This document shows, piece after piece, positions 7,142 to 16,153 of a stretch of DNA of 64,000 nt. How positions within the stretch are numbered: position 1 is the stretch's first letter; every line of letters begins with the position of its first letter. The position numbers and the translations under genes were made by a program. The notes under the pieces were generated by a model. It saw only the letters and a program-made list of their open reading frames with translations, had not been told where the DNA came from and searched no databases. Source of the stretch: Streptomyces coelicoflavus (lineage in GTDB: Bacteria; Actinomycetota; Actinomycetes; Streptomycetales; Streptomycetaceae); the NCBI RefSeq assembly GCF_003112555.1, contig NZ_BEWB01000002.1, forward strand, positions 248,001-312,000, given 5' to 3'.

Positions 7142-7978
7142 ATGGTGAAGAGGCGCGAACCAACGGCACGTCAGGTGCGACTGGCAACCGAACTGCGCAG
7201 ACTCCGTGAAGCGGCGGGACTCAACTCCCGCCAGGCGGCGGAGCTGCTCGGTGTGGCACCCGCCCAGATCACTCACATCGAGTCCGCCCTCGCGGGCGTC
7301 AGCGAGCAGCGAGTTCGCCGCTTGGCATCTCACTACGCCTGTACGGACGAGGAGTTCATCGACGCGCTCGTCGCTATGGCCACCGAGCGGTCGACCGGCT
7401 GGTGGGAGGAGTACCGAGGCTTGCTCCCCACGCCGTTCCTGGATTTGTCCGAGCTGGAACACCACGCCCGGTTGCTCCGCCACGTGGCAATCCTGTACGT
7501 GCCGGGGCTCCTCCAGACCGAGGACTACTCGCGTGCCGTCTTCTCGTCCAGGCTGCCGGCGCTGACCGCCGAGGAGTTGGAGGTGCGAATCCAGCACCGT
7601 AAGGCGCGGCAGGCGTTCGTCGTCCCGTACGAAGCGGTGATCCATGAAGCGGCACTCCGCATCAGAGTCGGCGATCGTGCCACTTCCAGAGCTCAACTCG
7701 GGCGTCTTTTGGAGCTCTCCGAGGCGGACCACGTCACTGTGCGAGTCATCCCGTTGGACTTGGACGGGTTTGCCAGCGCCTCCAGCACAATGACGTACGT
7801 GGGCGGTCCCATGTCCAAGTTGGACACCGTGGTCCGTGACGCGCTGCATGGCTCGGCCTTCATCGATTCCGAGGCCCAGCTCAATACCTATCGAACGAGC
7901 TTTCTTAAGGTGGAGGCCGCGTCACTCGACCCTGGCCAGTCGCGTGACTTCATCCACCGGATGACGAAGGAGCTCTGA
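7142..7978 (+). CDS. XRE-family regulator with DUF5753 domain (WhiJ-like)
   Basis: The 278-residue protein has an N-terminal helix-turn-helix (R-R-L-R-E-A-A-G-L-N-S-R-Q-A-A-E-L-L-G-V then Q-I-T-H-I-E-S). The following DUF5753 region is recognised by Y-V-P-G-L-L-Q-T-E-D-Y-S-R-A at about residues 118-131 and the E-A-A-L-R-I-R-V-G segment. This is the architecture of WhiJ-type developmental regulators. ATG 7142 is preceded by GAGGG, and the upstream sequence is noticeably A+T-rich (tagatctaaattta near 7053). The DUF397 gene starts seven bases after its stop and is surely co-transcribed. Confidence 0.9.
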   Translation: MVKRREPTARQVRLATELRRLREAAGLNSRQAAELLGVAPAQITHIESALAGVSEQRVRRLASHYACTDEEFIDALVAMATERSTGWWEEYRGLLPTPFLDLSELEHHARLLRHVAILYVPGLLQTEDYSRAVFSSRLPALTAEELEVRIQHRKARQAFVVPYEAVIHEAALRIRVGDRATSRAQLGRLLELSEADHVTVRVIPLDLDGFASASSTMTYVGGPMSKLDTVVRDALHGSAFIDSEAQLNTYRTSFLKVEAASLDPGQSRDFIHRMTKEL

Positions 7979-7985
7979 CCACCCC

Positions 7986-8183
7986 ATGGACAACTGGCGC
8001 AAGTCGTCGTACTCGGGTCCGGGTGACGGCAACGAATGCGTGGAGATAGCCACCTCACCCACCCACGTCGCCGTCCGCGACAGCAAGACCCCCGCCCGAG
8101 CCACCCTCACCTTCCCGCGCGCCGCCTTCACCCGCTTCCTCACGACGATGAAGGAGCCGAAGGGAAGTCCGCCTCCCCGCTGA
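7986..8183 (+). CDS. DUF397 small protein
   Basis: The 65-residue protein has the family hallmark W-R-K-S-S-Y-S-G at its start, the N-E-C-V-E-I-A motif and V-A-V-R-D-S-K. DUF397 proteins occur next to XRE/DUF5753 regulators, and in whiJ-type loci the small protein is thought to modulate the partner regulator's DNA binding. It starts seven bases after the regulator stop. Its last 44 bases overlap the convergent unknown gene. Confidence 0.85.
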   Translation: MDNWRKSSYSGPGDGNECVEIATSPTHVAVRDSKTPARATLTFPRAAFTRFLTTMKEPKGSPPPR

Positions 8184-8691
8184 GCCAGCACACCTCCCCG
8201 GGACTCCCGTCCCCCCGGTCGAACTGGCAGCACACGCCACCGACGGCGGCGGCGAGGTCGGTGAACGTCTTCCTGATGCTCTCCGAGCGCTCGAACAGGC
8301 GGCTCATGCCCGACGTCGCCGCCCAGAACTCCATGGACGTGTACGCGGGGTCGAGAAAGGACTCGAACCGGACCGTCAGGTAGACGTACCCGATCCGCAC
8401 TCTTCCGTTCTCCTCGGGCGGCAGACCGGACGACTCCCCGTACGCGCGCACCGCGTCGTCGACCGGGAACATGAGGGACGTGTCCAGGTCCAGCGTGTCG
8501 CGCGCGGAGCAGTCGACCGGCTCGCTGCCGAAGTCCGACGTGAAGGGGAGGACGACCCGGTCGCCCCGGGGCAGCGTGACGTCGAGCGGGGGCACGTCCC
8601 GGGACGGGGGTGCCAGCCCGGCCACGGCGGTCAGCGCCCCCGCGACGCGGCGAGGACGCAGGAAGATGTCGTAGCCGTAGCTCAGTCCCAT
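8140..8691 (-). CDS. Unknown protein, Streptomyces-type conserved hypothetical
   Basis: The 183-residue protein begins M-G-L-S-Y-G-Y-D-I-F-L. It has no signal peptide, membrane segment or recognisable catalytic motif. Visible features are a beta-rich middle (V-R-I-G-Y-V-Y-L-T-V-R-F-E) and a C-terminal cysteine pair in G-V-C-C-Q-F-D. GGGGGGAAAC precedes the ATG. Base composition and codon use match the neighbours. The 3' end overlaps the DUF397 gene. No function is proposed. Confidence 0.6.
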   Translation of the reverse strand: MGLSYGYDIFLRPRRVAGALTAVAGLAPPSRDVPPLDVTLPRGDRVVLPFTSDFGSEPVDCSARDTLDLDTSLMFPVDDAVRAYGESSGLPPEENGRVRIGYVYLTVRFESFLDPAYTSMEFWAATSGMSRLFERSESIRKTFTDLAAAVGGVCCQFDRGDGSPGEVCWLSGEADFPSAPSSS

Positions 8692-8959
8692 GTTTCCCCC
8701 CGCCGTACTGTGGACGACTGACGCTAGCCGTCCCTGCCGTCCCTGCGGAACTCCGACGTCTCCACTCGGAGTGCACCTCGATCGTGCCGGTGCGCACGGG
8801 AGATGAGCGAGGACCACCACTCCGAGGGCTACCGGCGCAAGGGCCCGCAACGGCAGCTCGGCGGCTACGCCCTGGACGCCGAGGGGACCGCGGCAGCGTC
8901 CCGTGCCGGTCACCGCCCGGGCCGCGCCCCCTGTCAGTCCCCACCGGTACCGTCGGATC

Positions 8960-11221
8960 ATGCCCACCCAGCCCCCCGCGGCCCCCGGTGAACGTCGGCT
9001 CGCCACCCTCGAAGGCGTCCTGGAGCGCGTCACGTACGCCAACGAGGAGAACGGTTACACGGTCGCCCGCGTCGACACCGGCAGAGGCGCCGGCGATCTG
9101 CTGACCGTCGTCGGCGCGCTGCTGGGTGCGCAGGTGGGGGAGTCGCTGCGGATGGAGGGGCGCTGGGGGTCGCACCCGCAGTACGGGAAGCAGTTCCACG
9201 TCGAGAACTACACGACGCTGCTCCCCGCCACCGTCCAGGGCATCCGGCGTTACCTGGGGTCCGGGCTGGTCAAGGGGATCGGGCCGATCTTCGCCGACCG
9301 GATCACGCAGCACTTCGGGCTCGACACCCTCACGATCATCGAGGAGGAGCCCAAGCGGCTCATCGAGGTGCCCGGTCTCGGGCCCAAGCGGACCAGGAAG
9401 ATCGCCGACGCCTGGGAGGAGCAGAAGGCGATCAAGGAGGTCATGCTGTTCCTCCAGACGGTCGAGGTGTCCACCTCCATCGCCGTCCGGATCTACAAGA
9501 AGTACGGGGACGCCTCCATCTCCGTCGTGAAGAACCAGCCCTACCGGCTCGCCGCCGACGTCTGGGGCATCGGCTTCCTCACCGCCGACAAGATCGCCCA
9601 GTCCGTCGGGATCCCGCACGACAGCCCCGAGCGGGTCAAGGCCGGGATGCAGTACGCGCTGTCGCAGGCGACCGACCAGGGGCACTGCTACCTCCCGGAG
9701 GAGAAGCTGATCGCCGACGCGGTGAAGCTGCTCCAGGTGGACACCGGGCTCGTCATCGAGTGCCTGGGCGAGCTGGCCGCCGAGCCGGAGGACCCGGACG
9801 GCGACCCCGGTGTCGTACGGGAGAAGGTGCCCCACCCCGAGGGCGGCGAGCCCGTCACCGCCGTCTACCTCGTCCCCTTCCACCGCGCCGAGCAGGCCCT
9901 CGCCGGGCAGTTGCGGCGCCTGCTGCGCACCGACGAGGACCGGATGCCCGGCTTCCAGGACGTGGCCTGGGACAAGGCGCTCGGGTGGCTGAAGCGGCGC
10001 ACGGGTGCCGATCTCGCGCCCGAGCAGGAGGAGGCCGTCAAGCTCGCGCTCAGCGAGAAGGTCGCCGTCCTCACCGGCGGGCCCGGCTGCGGCAAGTCCT
10101 TCACCGTCCGGTCGATCGTGGAGCTGGCGCGGGCGAAGAAGGCCAAGGTCGTGCTGGCGGCGCCCACCGGGCGGGCCGCCAAGCGGCTCTCCGAGCTGAC
10201 CGGCGCCGACGCGTCCACGGTGCACCGGCTGCTGGAGCTGAAGCCGGGCGGCGACGCGGCCTACGACCGGGAGCGGCCGCTCGACGCCGACCTCGTCGTG
10301 GTGGACGAGGCGTCGATGCTGGACCTGCTGCTCGCCAACAAGCTTGCGAAAGCCGTGCCGCCGGGTGCTCATCTGCTGCTCGTCGGGGACGTCGACCAGT
10401 TGCCCAGCGTGGGGGCGGGGGAGGTGCTGAGGGACCTGCTGGCACCCGGCAGCCCGGTCCCCGCCGTCCGTCTCACCCGCGTCTTCCGGCAGGCCCAGCA
10501 GTCCGGCGTCGTCACCAACGCGCACCGGATCAACGGCGGGCAGCATCCGCTCACCGACGGGATGAAGGACTTCTTCCTCTTCGTCGAGGACGACACCGAG
10601 GAGGCGGGGCGGCTCACCGTCGACGTCGCCGCGCGGCGCATCCCCGCGAAGTTCGGGCTCGATCCGCGCCGGGACGTGCAGGTGCTGGCGCCCATGCACC
10701 GGGGGCCGGCGGGGGCCGGGACGCTGAACGGGCTGCTGCAGCAGGCCGTCACCCCGGGGCGCCCGGACGTGCCGGAGAAGCGGTTCGGCGGCCGGGTCTT
10801 CCGGGTCGGCGACAAGGTCACCCAGATCCGCAACAATTACGAGAAGGGCGAGAACGGCGTCTTCAACGGCACCGTCGGCGTCGTCACCTCTCTCGACCCG
10901 GTCGACCAGCGCCTCACCGTGCTGACGGACGAGGACGAGGAGGTGCCGTACGACTTCGACGAACTCGACGAACTGGCCCACGCCTACGCGGTGACCATCC
11001 ACCGGTCCCAGGGGAGCGAGTATCCGGCGGTGGTGATCCCCGTGACGACCGGCGCCTGGATGATGCTCCAGCGGAACCTGCTCTACACCGCGGTCACCCG
11101 GGCGAAGAAGCTGGTCGTGCTCGTCGGCTCGCGCAAGGCGATCGGGCAGGCGGTGCGGACGGTGTCCGCCGGGAGGCGGTGCACGGCGCTCGACTTCCGG
11201 CTGGCGGGACCCCGGACCTGA
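8960..11221 (+). CDS. recD2: RecD2-type SF1B ATP-dependent DNA helicase
   Basis: The 753-residue protein starts with an OB-like N-terminal domain. Helix-hairpin-helix repeats follow (G-L-V-K-G-I-G-P, V-P-G-L-G-P-K-R). The helicase core has Walker A G-G-P-G-C-G-K-S at about residues 373-380, Walker B V-V-V-D-E-A-S-M, motif III G-D-V-D-Q-L-P-S-V-G, and the C-terminal A-Y-A-V-T-I-H-R-S-Q-G-S-E-Y and Y-T-A-V-T-R-A. RecD2 proteins unwind DNA 5'-3' and act in repair or replication-fork maintenance without RecBC. The ATG at 8960 is the first in-frame one beside the conserved start; further upstream the frame is open but shows no family similarity. Confidence 0.93.
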   Translation: MPTQPPAAPGERRLATLEGVLERVTYANEENGYTVARVDTGRGAGDLLTVVGALLGAQVGESLRMEGRWGSHPQYGKQFHVENYTTLLPATVQGIRRYLGSGLVKGIGPIFADRITQHFGLDTLTIIEEEPKRLIEVPGLGPKRTRKIADAWEEQKAIKEVMLFLQTVEVSTSIAVRIYKKYGDASISVVKNQPYRLAADVWGIGFLTADKIAQSVGIPHDSPERVKAGMQYALSQATDQGHCYLPEEKLIADAVKLLQVDTGLVIECLGELAAEPEDPDGDPGVVREKVPHPEGGEPVTAVYLVPFHRAEQALAGQLRRLLRTDEDRMPGFQDVAWDKALGWLKRRTGADLAPEQEEAVKLALSEKVAVLTGGPGCGKSFTVRSIVELARAKKAKVVLAAPTGRAAKRLSELTGADASTVHRLLELKPGGDAAYDRERPLDADLVVVDEASMLDLLLANKLAKAVPPGAHLLLVGDVDQLPSVGAGEVLRDLLAPGSPVPAVRLTRVFRQAQQSGVVTNAHRINGGQHPLTDGMKDFFLFVEDDTEEAGRLTVDVAARRIPAKFGLDPRRDVQVLAPMHRGPAGAGTLNGLLQQAVTPGRPDVPEKRFGGRVFRVGDKVTQIRNNYEKGENGVFNGTVGVVTSLDPVDQRLTVLTDEDEEVPYDFDELDELAHAYAVTIHRSQGSEYPAVVIPVTTGAWMMLQRNLLYTAVTRAKKLVVLVGSRKAIGQAVRTVSAGRRCTALDFRLAGPRT

Positions 11222-11330
11222 AACCTTGCGGTAAACCTCCCGGACTGTGTGAAAAAAATGATCGATCAAACGAGTCGGAAAGGTCACACAGCACTTCCGG
11301 ATGGGCTCCGGAGGGGGCAGGATGAGCAAG

Positions 11331-11353
11331 TTGGCGGCACTGAGTGCCGCCAA
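11331..11353. promoter_or_regulatory. Perfect inverted repeat upstream of citrate synthase
   Basis: TTGGCGGCAC (11331-11340), spacer TGA, then GTGCCGCCAA (11344-11353) form a perfect 10-bp palindrome about 105 bases before the citrate synthase start. No T-run follows, so an operator or 5'-leader hairpin is more likely than a terminator for recD2. Confidence 0.45.
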
Positions 11354-11458
11354 TAGGCCCGATGGTCGACCCCGAGTGCACTCTCCTCAGCCAAGTGGGG
11401 GATGGTAGAGACAGTCAGGGCACCTCGAAGATGAGGCACTACGTCGGTGAGGGAAGAC

Positions 11459-12748
11459 GTGAGCGACAACTCTGTAGTACTGCGGTACGGCGATGGCGAG
11501 TACACCTACCCGGTGATCGACAGCACCGTCGGCGACAAGGGCTTCGACATCGGGAAGCTCCGCGCCCAGACCGGTCTGGTGACGCTGGACAGCGGTTACG
11601 GCAACACCGCCGCCTATAAATCCGCCATCACCTATCTGGACGGCGAAGCCGGCATCCTCCGGTACCGCGGCTACCCGATCGAGCAGCTGGCCGAGCGCTC
11701 CTCCTTCGTCGAGGTCGCCTACCTGCTGATCAACGGCGAGCTGCCGACCGTCGACGAGCTGTCCTCGTTCAAGGACGAGATCACGCAGCACACCCTGCTG
11801 CACGAGGACGTCAAGAACTTCTACAAGGGCTTCCCGCGCGACGCCCACCCGATGGCCATGCTGTCGTCCGTGGTCTCGGCGCTGTCGACGTTCTACCAGG
11901 ACAGCCACAACCCGTTCGACGAGCGTCAGCGCAACCTCTCCACGATCCGGCTGCTCGCGAAGCTTCCGACGATCGCGGCGTACGCGTACAAGAAGTCGAT
12001 CGGTCACCCGTTCGTCTACCCGCGCAACGACCTCGGCTACGTCGAGAACTTCCTGCGCATGACCTTCTCGGTCCCGGCGCAGGAGTACGTGCCGGACCCG
12101 ACGGTCGTCGCGGCCCTCGACAAGCTGCTGATCCTGCACGCGGACCACGAGCAGAACTGCTCGACCTCCACGGTCCGCCTGGTCGGCTCCTCGCAGGCGA
12201 ACATGTTCGCCTCGATCTCCGCCGGCATCAACGCGCTCTGGGGCCCGCTGCACGGCGGCGCCAACCAGTCGGTGCTGGAGATGCTCGAGGGCATCCGCGA
12301 CGCGGGCGGCGACGTCGACTCCTTCATCCGCAAGGTGAAGAACAAGGAGGACGGCGTCCGCCTGATGGGCTTCGGCCACCGGGTCTACAAGAACTTCGAC
12401 CCGCGCGCCAAGATCATCAAGGCCGCCGCGCACGACGTGCTCTCCGCCCTCGGCAAGTCCGACGAGCTGCTGGACATCGCCCTGAAGCTGGAGGAGCACG
12501 CGCTCTCCGACGACTACTTCGTCTCGCGCAGCCTCTACCCGAACGTCGACTTCTACACCGGTCTGATCTACCGGGCCATGGGCTTCCCGACCGAGATGTT
12601 CACGGTCCTGTTCGCCCTCGGCCGGCTGCCGGGCTGGATCGCCCAGTGGCACGAGATGATCAAGGAGCCGGGTTCCCGCATCGGCCGCCCGCGCCAGATC
12701 TACACGGGCGTCGTCGAGCGCGACTTCGTCCCCGTCGAGGAGCGCTGA
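11459..12748 (+). CDS. citA: Citrate synthase
   Basis: The 429-residue enzyme condenses oxaloacetate and acetyl-CoA to citrate in the TCA cycle. Type II signatures are visible: H-A-D-H-E-Q-N-C-S-T-S-T-V-R, G-P-L-H-G-G-A-N (catalytic His) and M-G-F-G-H-R-V-Y-K (second His), followed by D-P-R, and a C-terminal R-P-R-Q-I-Y-T-G. Length is normal for the family. I chose GTG 11459, giving V-S-D-N-S-V-V-L-R-Y, which matches the Streptomyces start as I know it. An in-frame GTG four codons upstream is the alternative; GAGGGAAG lies between. A strong terminator follows at 12780-12813. Confidence 0.95.
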   Translation: MSDNSVVLRYGDGEYTYPVIDSTVGDKGFDIGKLRAQTGLVTLDSGYGNTAAYKSAITYLDGEAGILRYRGYPIEQLAERSSFVEVAYLLINGELPTVDELSSFKDEITQHTLLHEDVKNFYKGFPRDAHPMAMLSSVVSALSTFYQDSHNPFDERQRNLSTIRLLAKLPTIAAYAYKKSIGHPFVYPRNDLGYVENFLRMTFSVPAQEYVPDPTVVAALDKLLILHADHEQNCSTSTVRLVGSSQANMFASISAGINALWGPLHGGANQSVLEMLEGIRDAGGDVDSFIRKVKNKEDGVRLMGFGHRVYKNFDPRAKIIKAAAHDVLSALGKSDELLDIALKLEEHALSDDYFVSRSLYPNVDFYTGLIYRAMGFPTEMFTVLFALGRLPGWIAQWHEMIKEPGSRIGRPRQIYTGVVERDFVPVEER

Positions 12749-12779
12749 GCCGCAAGGCACCCCCGCAGCGCGTCAGGTG

Positions 12780-12813
12780 AGTCCCGTACCGCCCCGAGTG
12801 GTACGGGACTTTT
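12780..12813 (+). terminator. Rho-independent terminator after citrate synthase
   Basis: AGTCCCGTACC (12780-12790) pairs perfectly with GGTACGGGACT (12800-12810) around a 9-base loop and is followed by TTT. It lies 31 bases after the citA stop. Confidence 0.85.
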
Positions 12814-13380
12814 CCGTGCCCGGACCCCGGAACGGTGCGGGAACAGCAGAAGGCGCCCTGGCGCCGGTCCCCCCACGGGCCGACGATCCAGGGCGCCTTC
12901 CCATGCCCCGGTGCGGATTCCCCCCACGGGATCCGGCCGGGCGTCTGTGAGGACAGCGCCTGAATTCGCTGTGTCGTACTGGTGGTACTGGTGGAGCTCG
13001 TCGTGCTGGTGGTGCTCGTCGGTGCGGTCTGCCGGGACAGCGCACGCCCGGGAGGGCCGCTCAAAGCTTCCCGGTGTACGTGTCCCGGCAACGCAGCTCT
13101 GGGAAAGTCCCCCAAGACGTCCCCAGACGCCAGGTCACGCCCCCCAAGACGCTCCCTGACATCGCCAACTTAGACCTTCGAACCCCTTAGATGGTTACGT
13201 TCGCATCACTGTGATCTGCGTCTCTTGCATATGTCCGTTAGGTGCGCAAGAACCCCGTACGTCACCCGGGGCTCAAGCGTAAGGAAGATGCGCGAGCCTT
13301 GTGAAGAGCTTATGTGAGGCGAGTGCCGGACTCCAGAGGCTCAGCCCTTCTACCTGCGTGAAATGCGGACCATCGCCGGG
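12814..13380. other. Long non-coding stretch between citA and copA
   Basis: I find no convincing gene in these 567 bases. It holds a second hairpin, GAAGGCGCCCTGG (12849-12861) with CCAGGGCGCCTTC (12888-12900). It also has a low-complexity run of Leu/Val-type codons (about 12977-13030) that reads as V-L-V repeats on one strand and S-T-T repeats on the other, and a short inverted repeat tcttgc...gcaaga around 13223-13251. The run has no supporting start region or conserved look. Confidence 0.5.
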
Positions 13381-15681
13381 TCAGCGAAAGGTGCGCAGCC
13401 GGAGGCTGTTGGTGACCACGAAGACCGAGGAGAAGGCCATCGCCGCCCCCGCGATCATCGGGTTCAGCAGCCCGGCGGCGGCCAGCGGCAGCGCGGCCAC
13501 GTTGTAGCCGAAGGCCCACACGAGATTGCCCTTGATCGTGGCGAGGGTGCGCCGGGACAGCCGGATCGCGTCCGCCGCCACCCTGAGGTCCCCGCGCACC
13601 AGCGTCAGGTCCCCCGCCTCGATCGCCGCGTCGGTCCCCGTGCCCATCGCCAGACCCAGATCGGCGGTGGCGAGCGCGGCCGCGTCGTTGACGCCGTCGC
13701 CGACCATGGCGACCGTACGGCCCTCGGAGCGCAGCCGTTCCACGACCGCGACCTTCTCCTCGGGCAGCACCTCGGCGATCACCTCGTCGATGCCGACGGC
13801 TTCCGCGACCGACTCGGCCACCCGGCGGTTGTCGCCGGTCAGCAGGACCGGGGTCAGGCCGAGGCGGCGCAGAGCGGCCACCGCTTCGGCGCTGGTCCCC
13901 TTCACCGCGTCCGCCACGGCGAGGACCCCGCGCGCTTCGCCGTCCCAGCCGACGACGACGGCCGTACGGCCCCGCTGCTCGGCCTCGTCCACGGCGGCGG
14001 CCACCCCGGGCGGCAGGGCGTCGTACAGGCGCCCCACGGCCACCTCGCGGCCCGCCACCCGGGCCCGTACGCCGCGCCCGGGGACGTTCTCGAAGCCCTC
14101 TACGCCCGGCAGCGTGCCGAGCCGTTCCTCGGCGCCGGCCGCGACCGCGCGGGCCACGGGGTGCTCGGAGGCGTGCTCCACGGCCCCCGCGAGCCGCAGC
14201 AGTTCGTCCTCGCCGGTGCCCTCGGCGGCGTACACCTCGTGCAGGGTCATGCGGCCGGTGGTGACGGTGCCGGTCTTGTCCAGGACGACCGTGTCGACGC
14301 GCCGCGTGGACTCCAGCACCTCCGGGCCCTTGATGAGGATGCCGAGCTGCGCGCCGCGGCCGGTGCCGACCAGCAGCGCGGTGGGCGTGGCGAGGCCCAG
14401 CGCGCAGGGGCAGGCGATGATCAGGACGGCGACGGCCGCGGTGAACGCGGCGACCGTGTCGCCGGTGGCTCCGAGCCAGCCGCCGAAGGTGGCGAACGCG
14501 ATCAGCAGTACGACGGGGACGAAGACCCCCGAGATCCGGTCGGCGAGGCGCTGCACCCGGGCCTTGCCGCTCTGCGCGTCCTCCACCAGCTTCGCCATCC
14601 GGGCCAGCCGGGTGTCGGCGCCCACGCGGGTCGCCTCGACGACCAGCCGGCCCCCGGCGTTCACCGTGGCGCCGGTGACGGCGTCGCCCACGGTGACGTC
14701 CACCGGCACGGACTCGCCGGTCAGCAGGGAGGCGTCCACCGCCGAGGCGCCCTCGGTCACCGTGCCGTCGGTGGCGATCTTCTCGCCGGGGCGTACGACG
14801 AACCGGTCGCCCACGGCCAGCTTGGACACCGGTATCCGCACCTCGCGCCCGTCCCGGAGCACGGCCACGTCCTTGGCGCCCAGCTCCATCAGCGCCCGCA
14901 GGGCAGCCCCGGCGCGGCGCTTGGAGCGGGCCTCCAGCCAGCGGCCGAGGAGGAGGAAGGCGGTGACCCCGGCGGCGGCCTCCAGGTAGATCGCGGAGGC
15001 GCCGTCGGCGCGGGAGACGGTGAGGTCGAAGCCGTGCCGCATGCCCGGCATGCCCGCGTCCCCGAAGAACAGCGCCCACAGGGACCAGCCGAACGCGGCC
15101 AGCGTGCCGAGCGAGACCAGCGTGTCCATGGTGGCCGCGCCGTGCCGCACGCCCGTCCAGGCGGCGCGGTGGAAGGGCAGCCCGCCCCAGACCACGACGG
15201 GCGCGGCCAGGGTGAGCGAGAGCCACTGCCAGTTGTCGAACTGGAGCGCCGGGACCATCGCCAGCAGGACGACGGGGGCGGCGAGGAGGACCGAGACCAG
15301 CAGGCGTTGACGCAGGGCCGACAGCTCGGGGTCCCCGTCACCGTCCCCGGCGCCGCTCTCCCCGGTGCCGGCCTCGTCGGCGGGCTCCGGGGGCGGGGCC
15401 GGCTCCTCGGCGGTGTACCCGGTCCTCACGACGGTGGCGATCAGGTCGGCGACCCCGGTGGTGGCGGGGTGGCTGACGCGGGCCTTCTCCGTCGCGTAGT
15501 TCACCGTGGCGGTGACACCGTCCATGCGGTTGAGCTTCTTCTCGACGCGGGCCGCGCAGGAGGCGCAGGTCATCCCGCCGATCAGCAGCTCGGTCTCGGC
15601 GAGGCCCGGATCGGTGCCGGTGCCGGAGTCGGTGCCCGGTGCCGTCGCGGCGGTGCGGGTGTCCTCGGTGGTGCTGGTCAT
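13381..15681 (-). CDS. copA: Copper-translocating P1B-type ATPase
   Basis: This 766-residue membrane pump exports Cu(I) from the cytoplasm. An N-terminal heavy-metal domain carries G-M-T-C-A-S-C (about residues 36-42). The transmembrane metal site C-P-C is at residues 424-426, the phosphorylated Asp in D-K-T-G-T-V-T at 468, H-A-S-E-H-P-V is the HP motif of the nucleotide domain, and G-D-G-V-N-D-A-A closes the P domain. It lies downstream of copZ with a 35-base gap and under the CsoR-like palindrome at 16033, so copper induction is expected. The gene ends against the long non-coding region. Confidence 0.95.
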   Translation of the reverse strand: MTSTTEDTRTAATAPGTDSGTGTDPGLAETELLIGGMTCASCAARVEKKLNRMDGVTATVNYATEKARVSHPATTGVADLIATVVRTGYTAEEPAPPPEPADEAGTGESGAGDGDGDPELSALRQRLLVSVLLAAPVVLLAMVPALQFDNWQWLSLTLAAPVVVWGGLPFHRAAWTGVRHGAATMDTLVSLGTLAAFGWSLWALFFGDAGMPGMRHGFDLTVSRADGASAIYLEAAAGVTAFLLLGRWLEARSKRRAGAALRALMELGAKDVAVLRDGREVRIPVSKLAVGDRFVVRPGEKIATDGTVTEGASAVDASLLTGESVPVDVTVGDAVTGATVNAGGRLVVEATRVGADTRLARMAKLVEDAQSGKARVQRLADRISGVFVPVVLLIAFATFGGWLGATGDTVAAFTAAVAVLIIACPCALGLATPTALLVGTGRGAQLGILIKGPEVLESTRRVDTVVLDKTGTVTTGRMTLHEVYAAEGTGEDELLRLAGAVEHASEHPVARAVAAGAEERLGTLPGVEGFENVPGRGVRARVAGREVAVGRLYDALPPGVAAAVDEAEQRGRTAVVVGWDGEARGVLAVADAVKGTSAEAVAALRRLGLTPVLLTGDNRRVAESVAEAVGIDEVIAEVLPEEKVAVVERLRSEGRTVAMVGDGVNDAAALATADLGLAMGTGTDAAIEAGDLTLVRGDLRVAADAIRLSRRTLATIKGNLVWAFGYNVAALPLAAAGLLNPMIAGAAMAFSSVFVVTNSLRLRTFR

Positions 15682-15716
15682 GGTCGGGACTCCAGGACGG
15701 GGGTGCGTGCCGGTGC

Positions 15717-15959
15717 TCAGACCCGGCCGACGAGCTCGAAGCCCGCCTCGTCCACGGCGGCGCGTACGGCCGCGTCGTCGAGGGGGGTCTCGGAGACGAC
15801 GGTGACCTCGCCGGTGGCGGCGACGGCCTGCACGGAGCCGACGCCCGCGATCTCGGAGATCTCGCCGGAGACGGCGCCCTCGCAGTGGCCGCAGCTCATT
15901 CCGCTCACCTTGTAGACGGTGGTGACGGAGTCCTGGGTGGTGTCGGTCTGGGCGCTCAT
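15717..15959 (-). CDS. copZ: Copper chaperone CopZ (heavy-metal-associated domain)
   Basis: The 80-residue single-domain protein has the metal-binding loop G-M-S-C-G-H-C at about residues 20-26 and the ferredoxin-like beta-alpha-beta pattern of the HMA family. It carries Cu(I) in the cytoplasm to the CopA pump encoded next in the same operon. Expression is probably controlled by CsoR through the palindrome 74 bases upstream. Confidence 0.93.
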   Translation of the reverse strand: MSAQTDTTQDSVTTVYKVSGMSCGHCEGAVSGEISEIAGVGSVQAVAATGEVTVVSETPLDDAAVRAAVDEAGFELVGRV

Positions 15960-16028
15960 GTCGTTACTCCTCGTCGGGGGCGTGCACGGGCGGGTACCCG
16001 TGGGGTCCTGGCCGGACCACTCGCCTCC

Positions 16029-16047
16029 ACTGTACCCCTAGGGGGTA
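16029..16047 (-). promoter_or_regulatory. CsoR-type copper operator over the copZ-copA promoter
   Basis: TACCCCTAGGGGGTA (16033-16047) is the G-tract palindrome typical of actinobacterial CsoR sites. On the minus strand TACAGT (16034-16029), a good -10 hexamer, overlaps its end, so bound repressor would block the promoter. No csoR gene lies in the window. Confidence 0.75.
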
Positions 16048-16153
16048 TGACTTCGGATGGGCCTGTCGTGAGATGAGGGACGGGAGGCGCGAACGCCACC
16101 CCGACAGACATGACAGAGATGACAGACACGACAGTACGAAAGTGAGGGGACGG

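Noticed and set aside
7922..11353. Minus-strand open frame of over 1100 codons opposite recD2
   Set aside because: It is an antisense shadow: composition is Arg/Gly/Asp-rich, there is no family pattern, and recD2 on the plus strand is unmistakable.
12982..13173. Short hydrophobic frame with V-L-V-E-L-V-V-L-V-V-L repeats
   Set aside because: It comes from a low-complexity trinucleotide-like run, has no ribosome-binding site and an Arg/Pro/Ser-rich tail. It is unlikely to be a gene.
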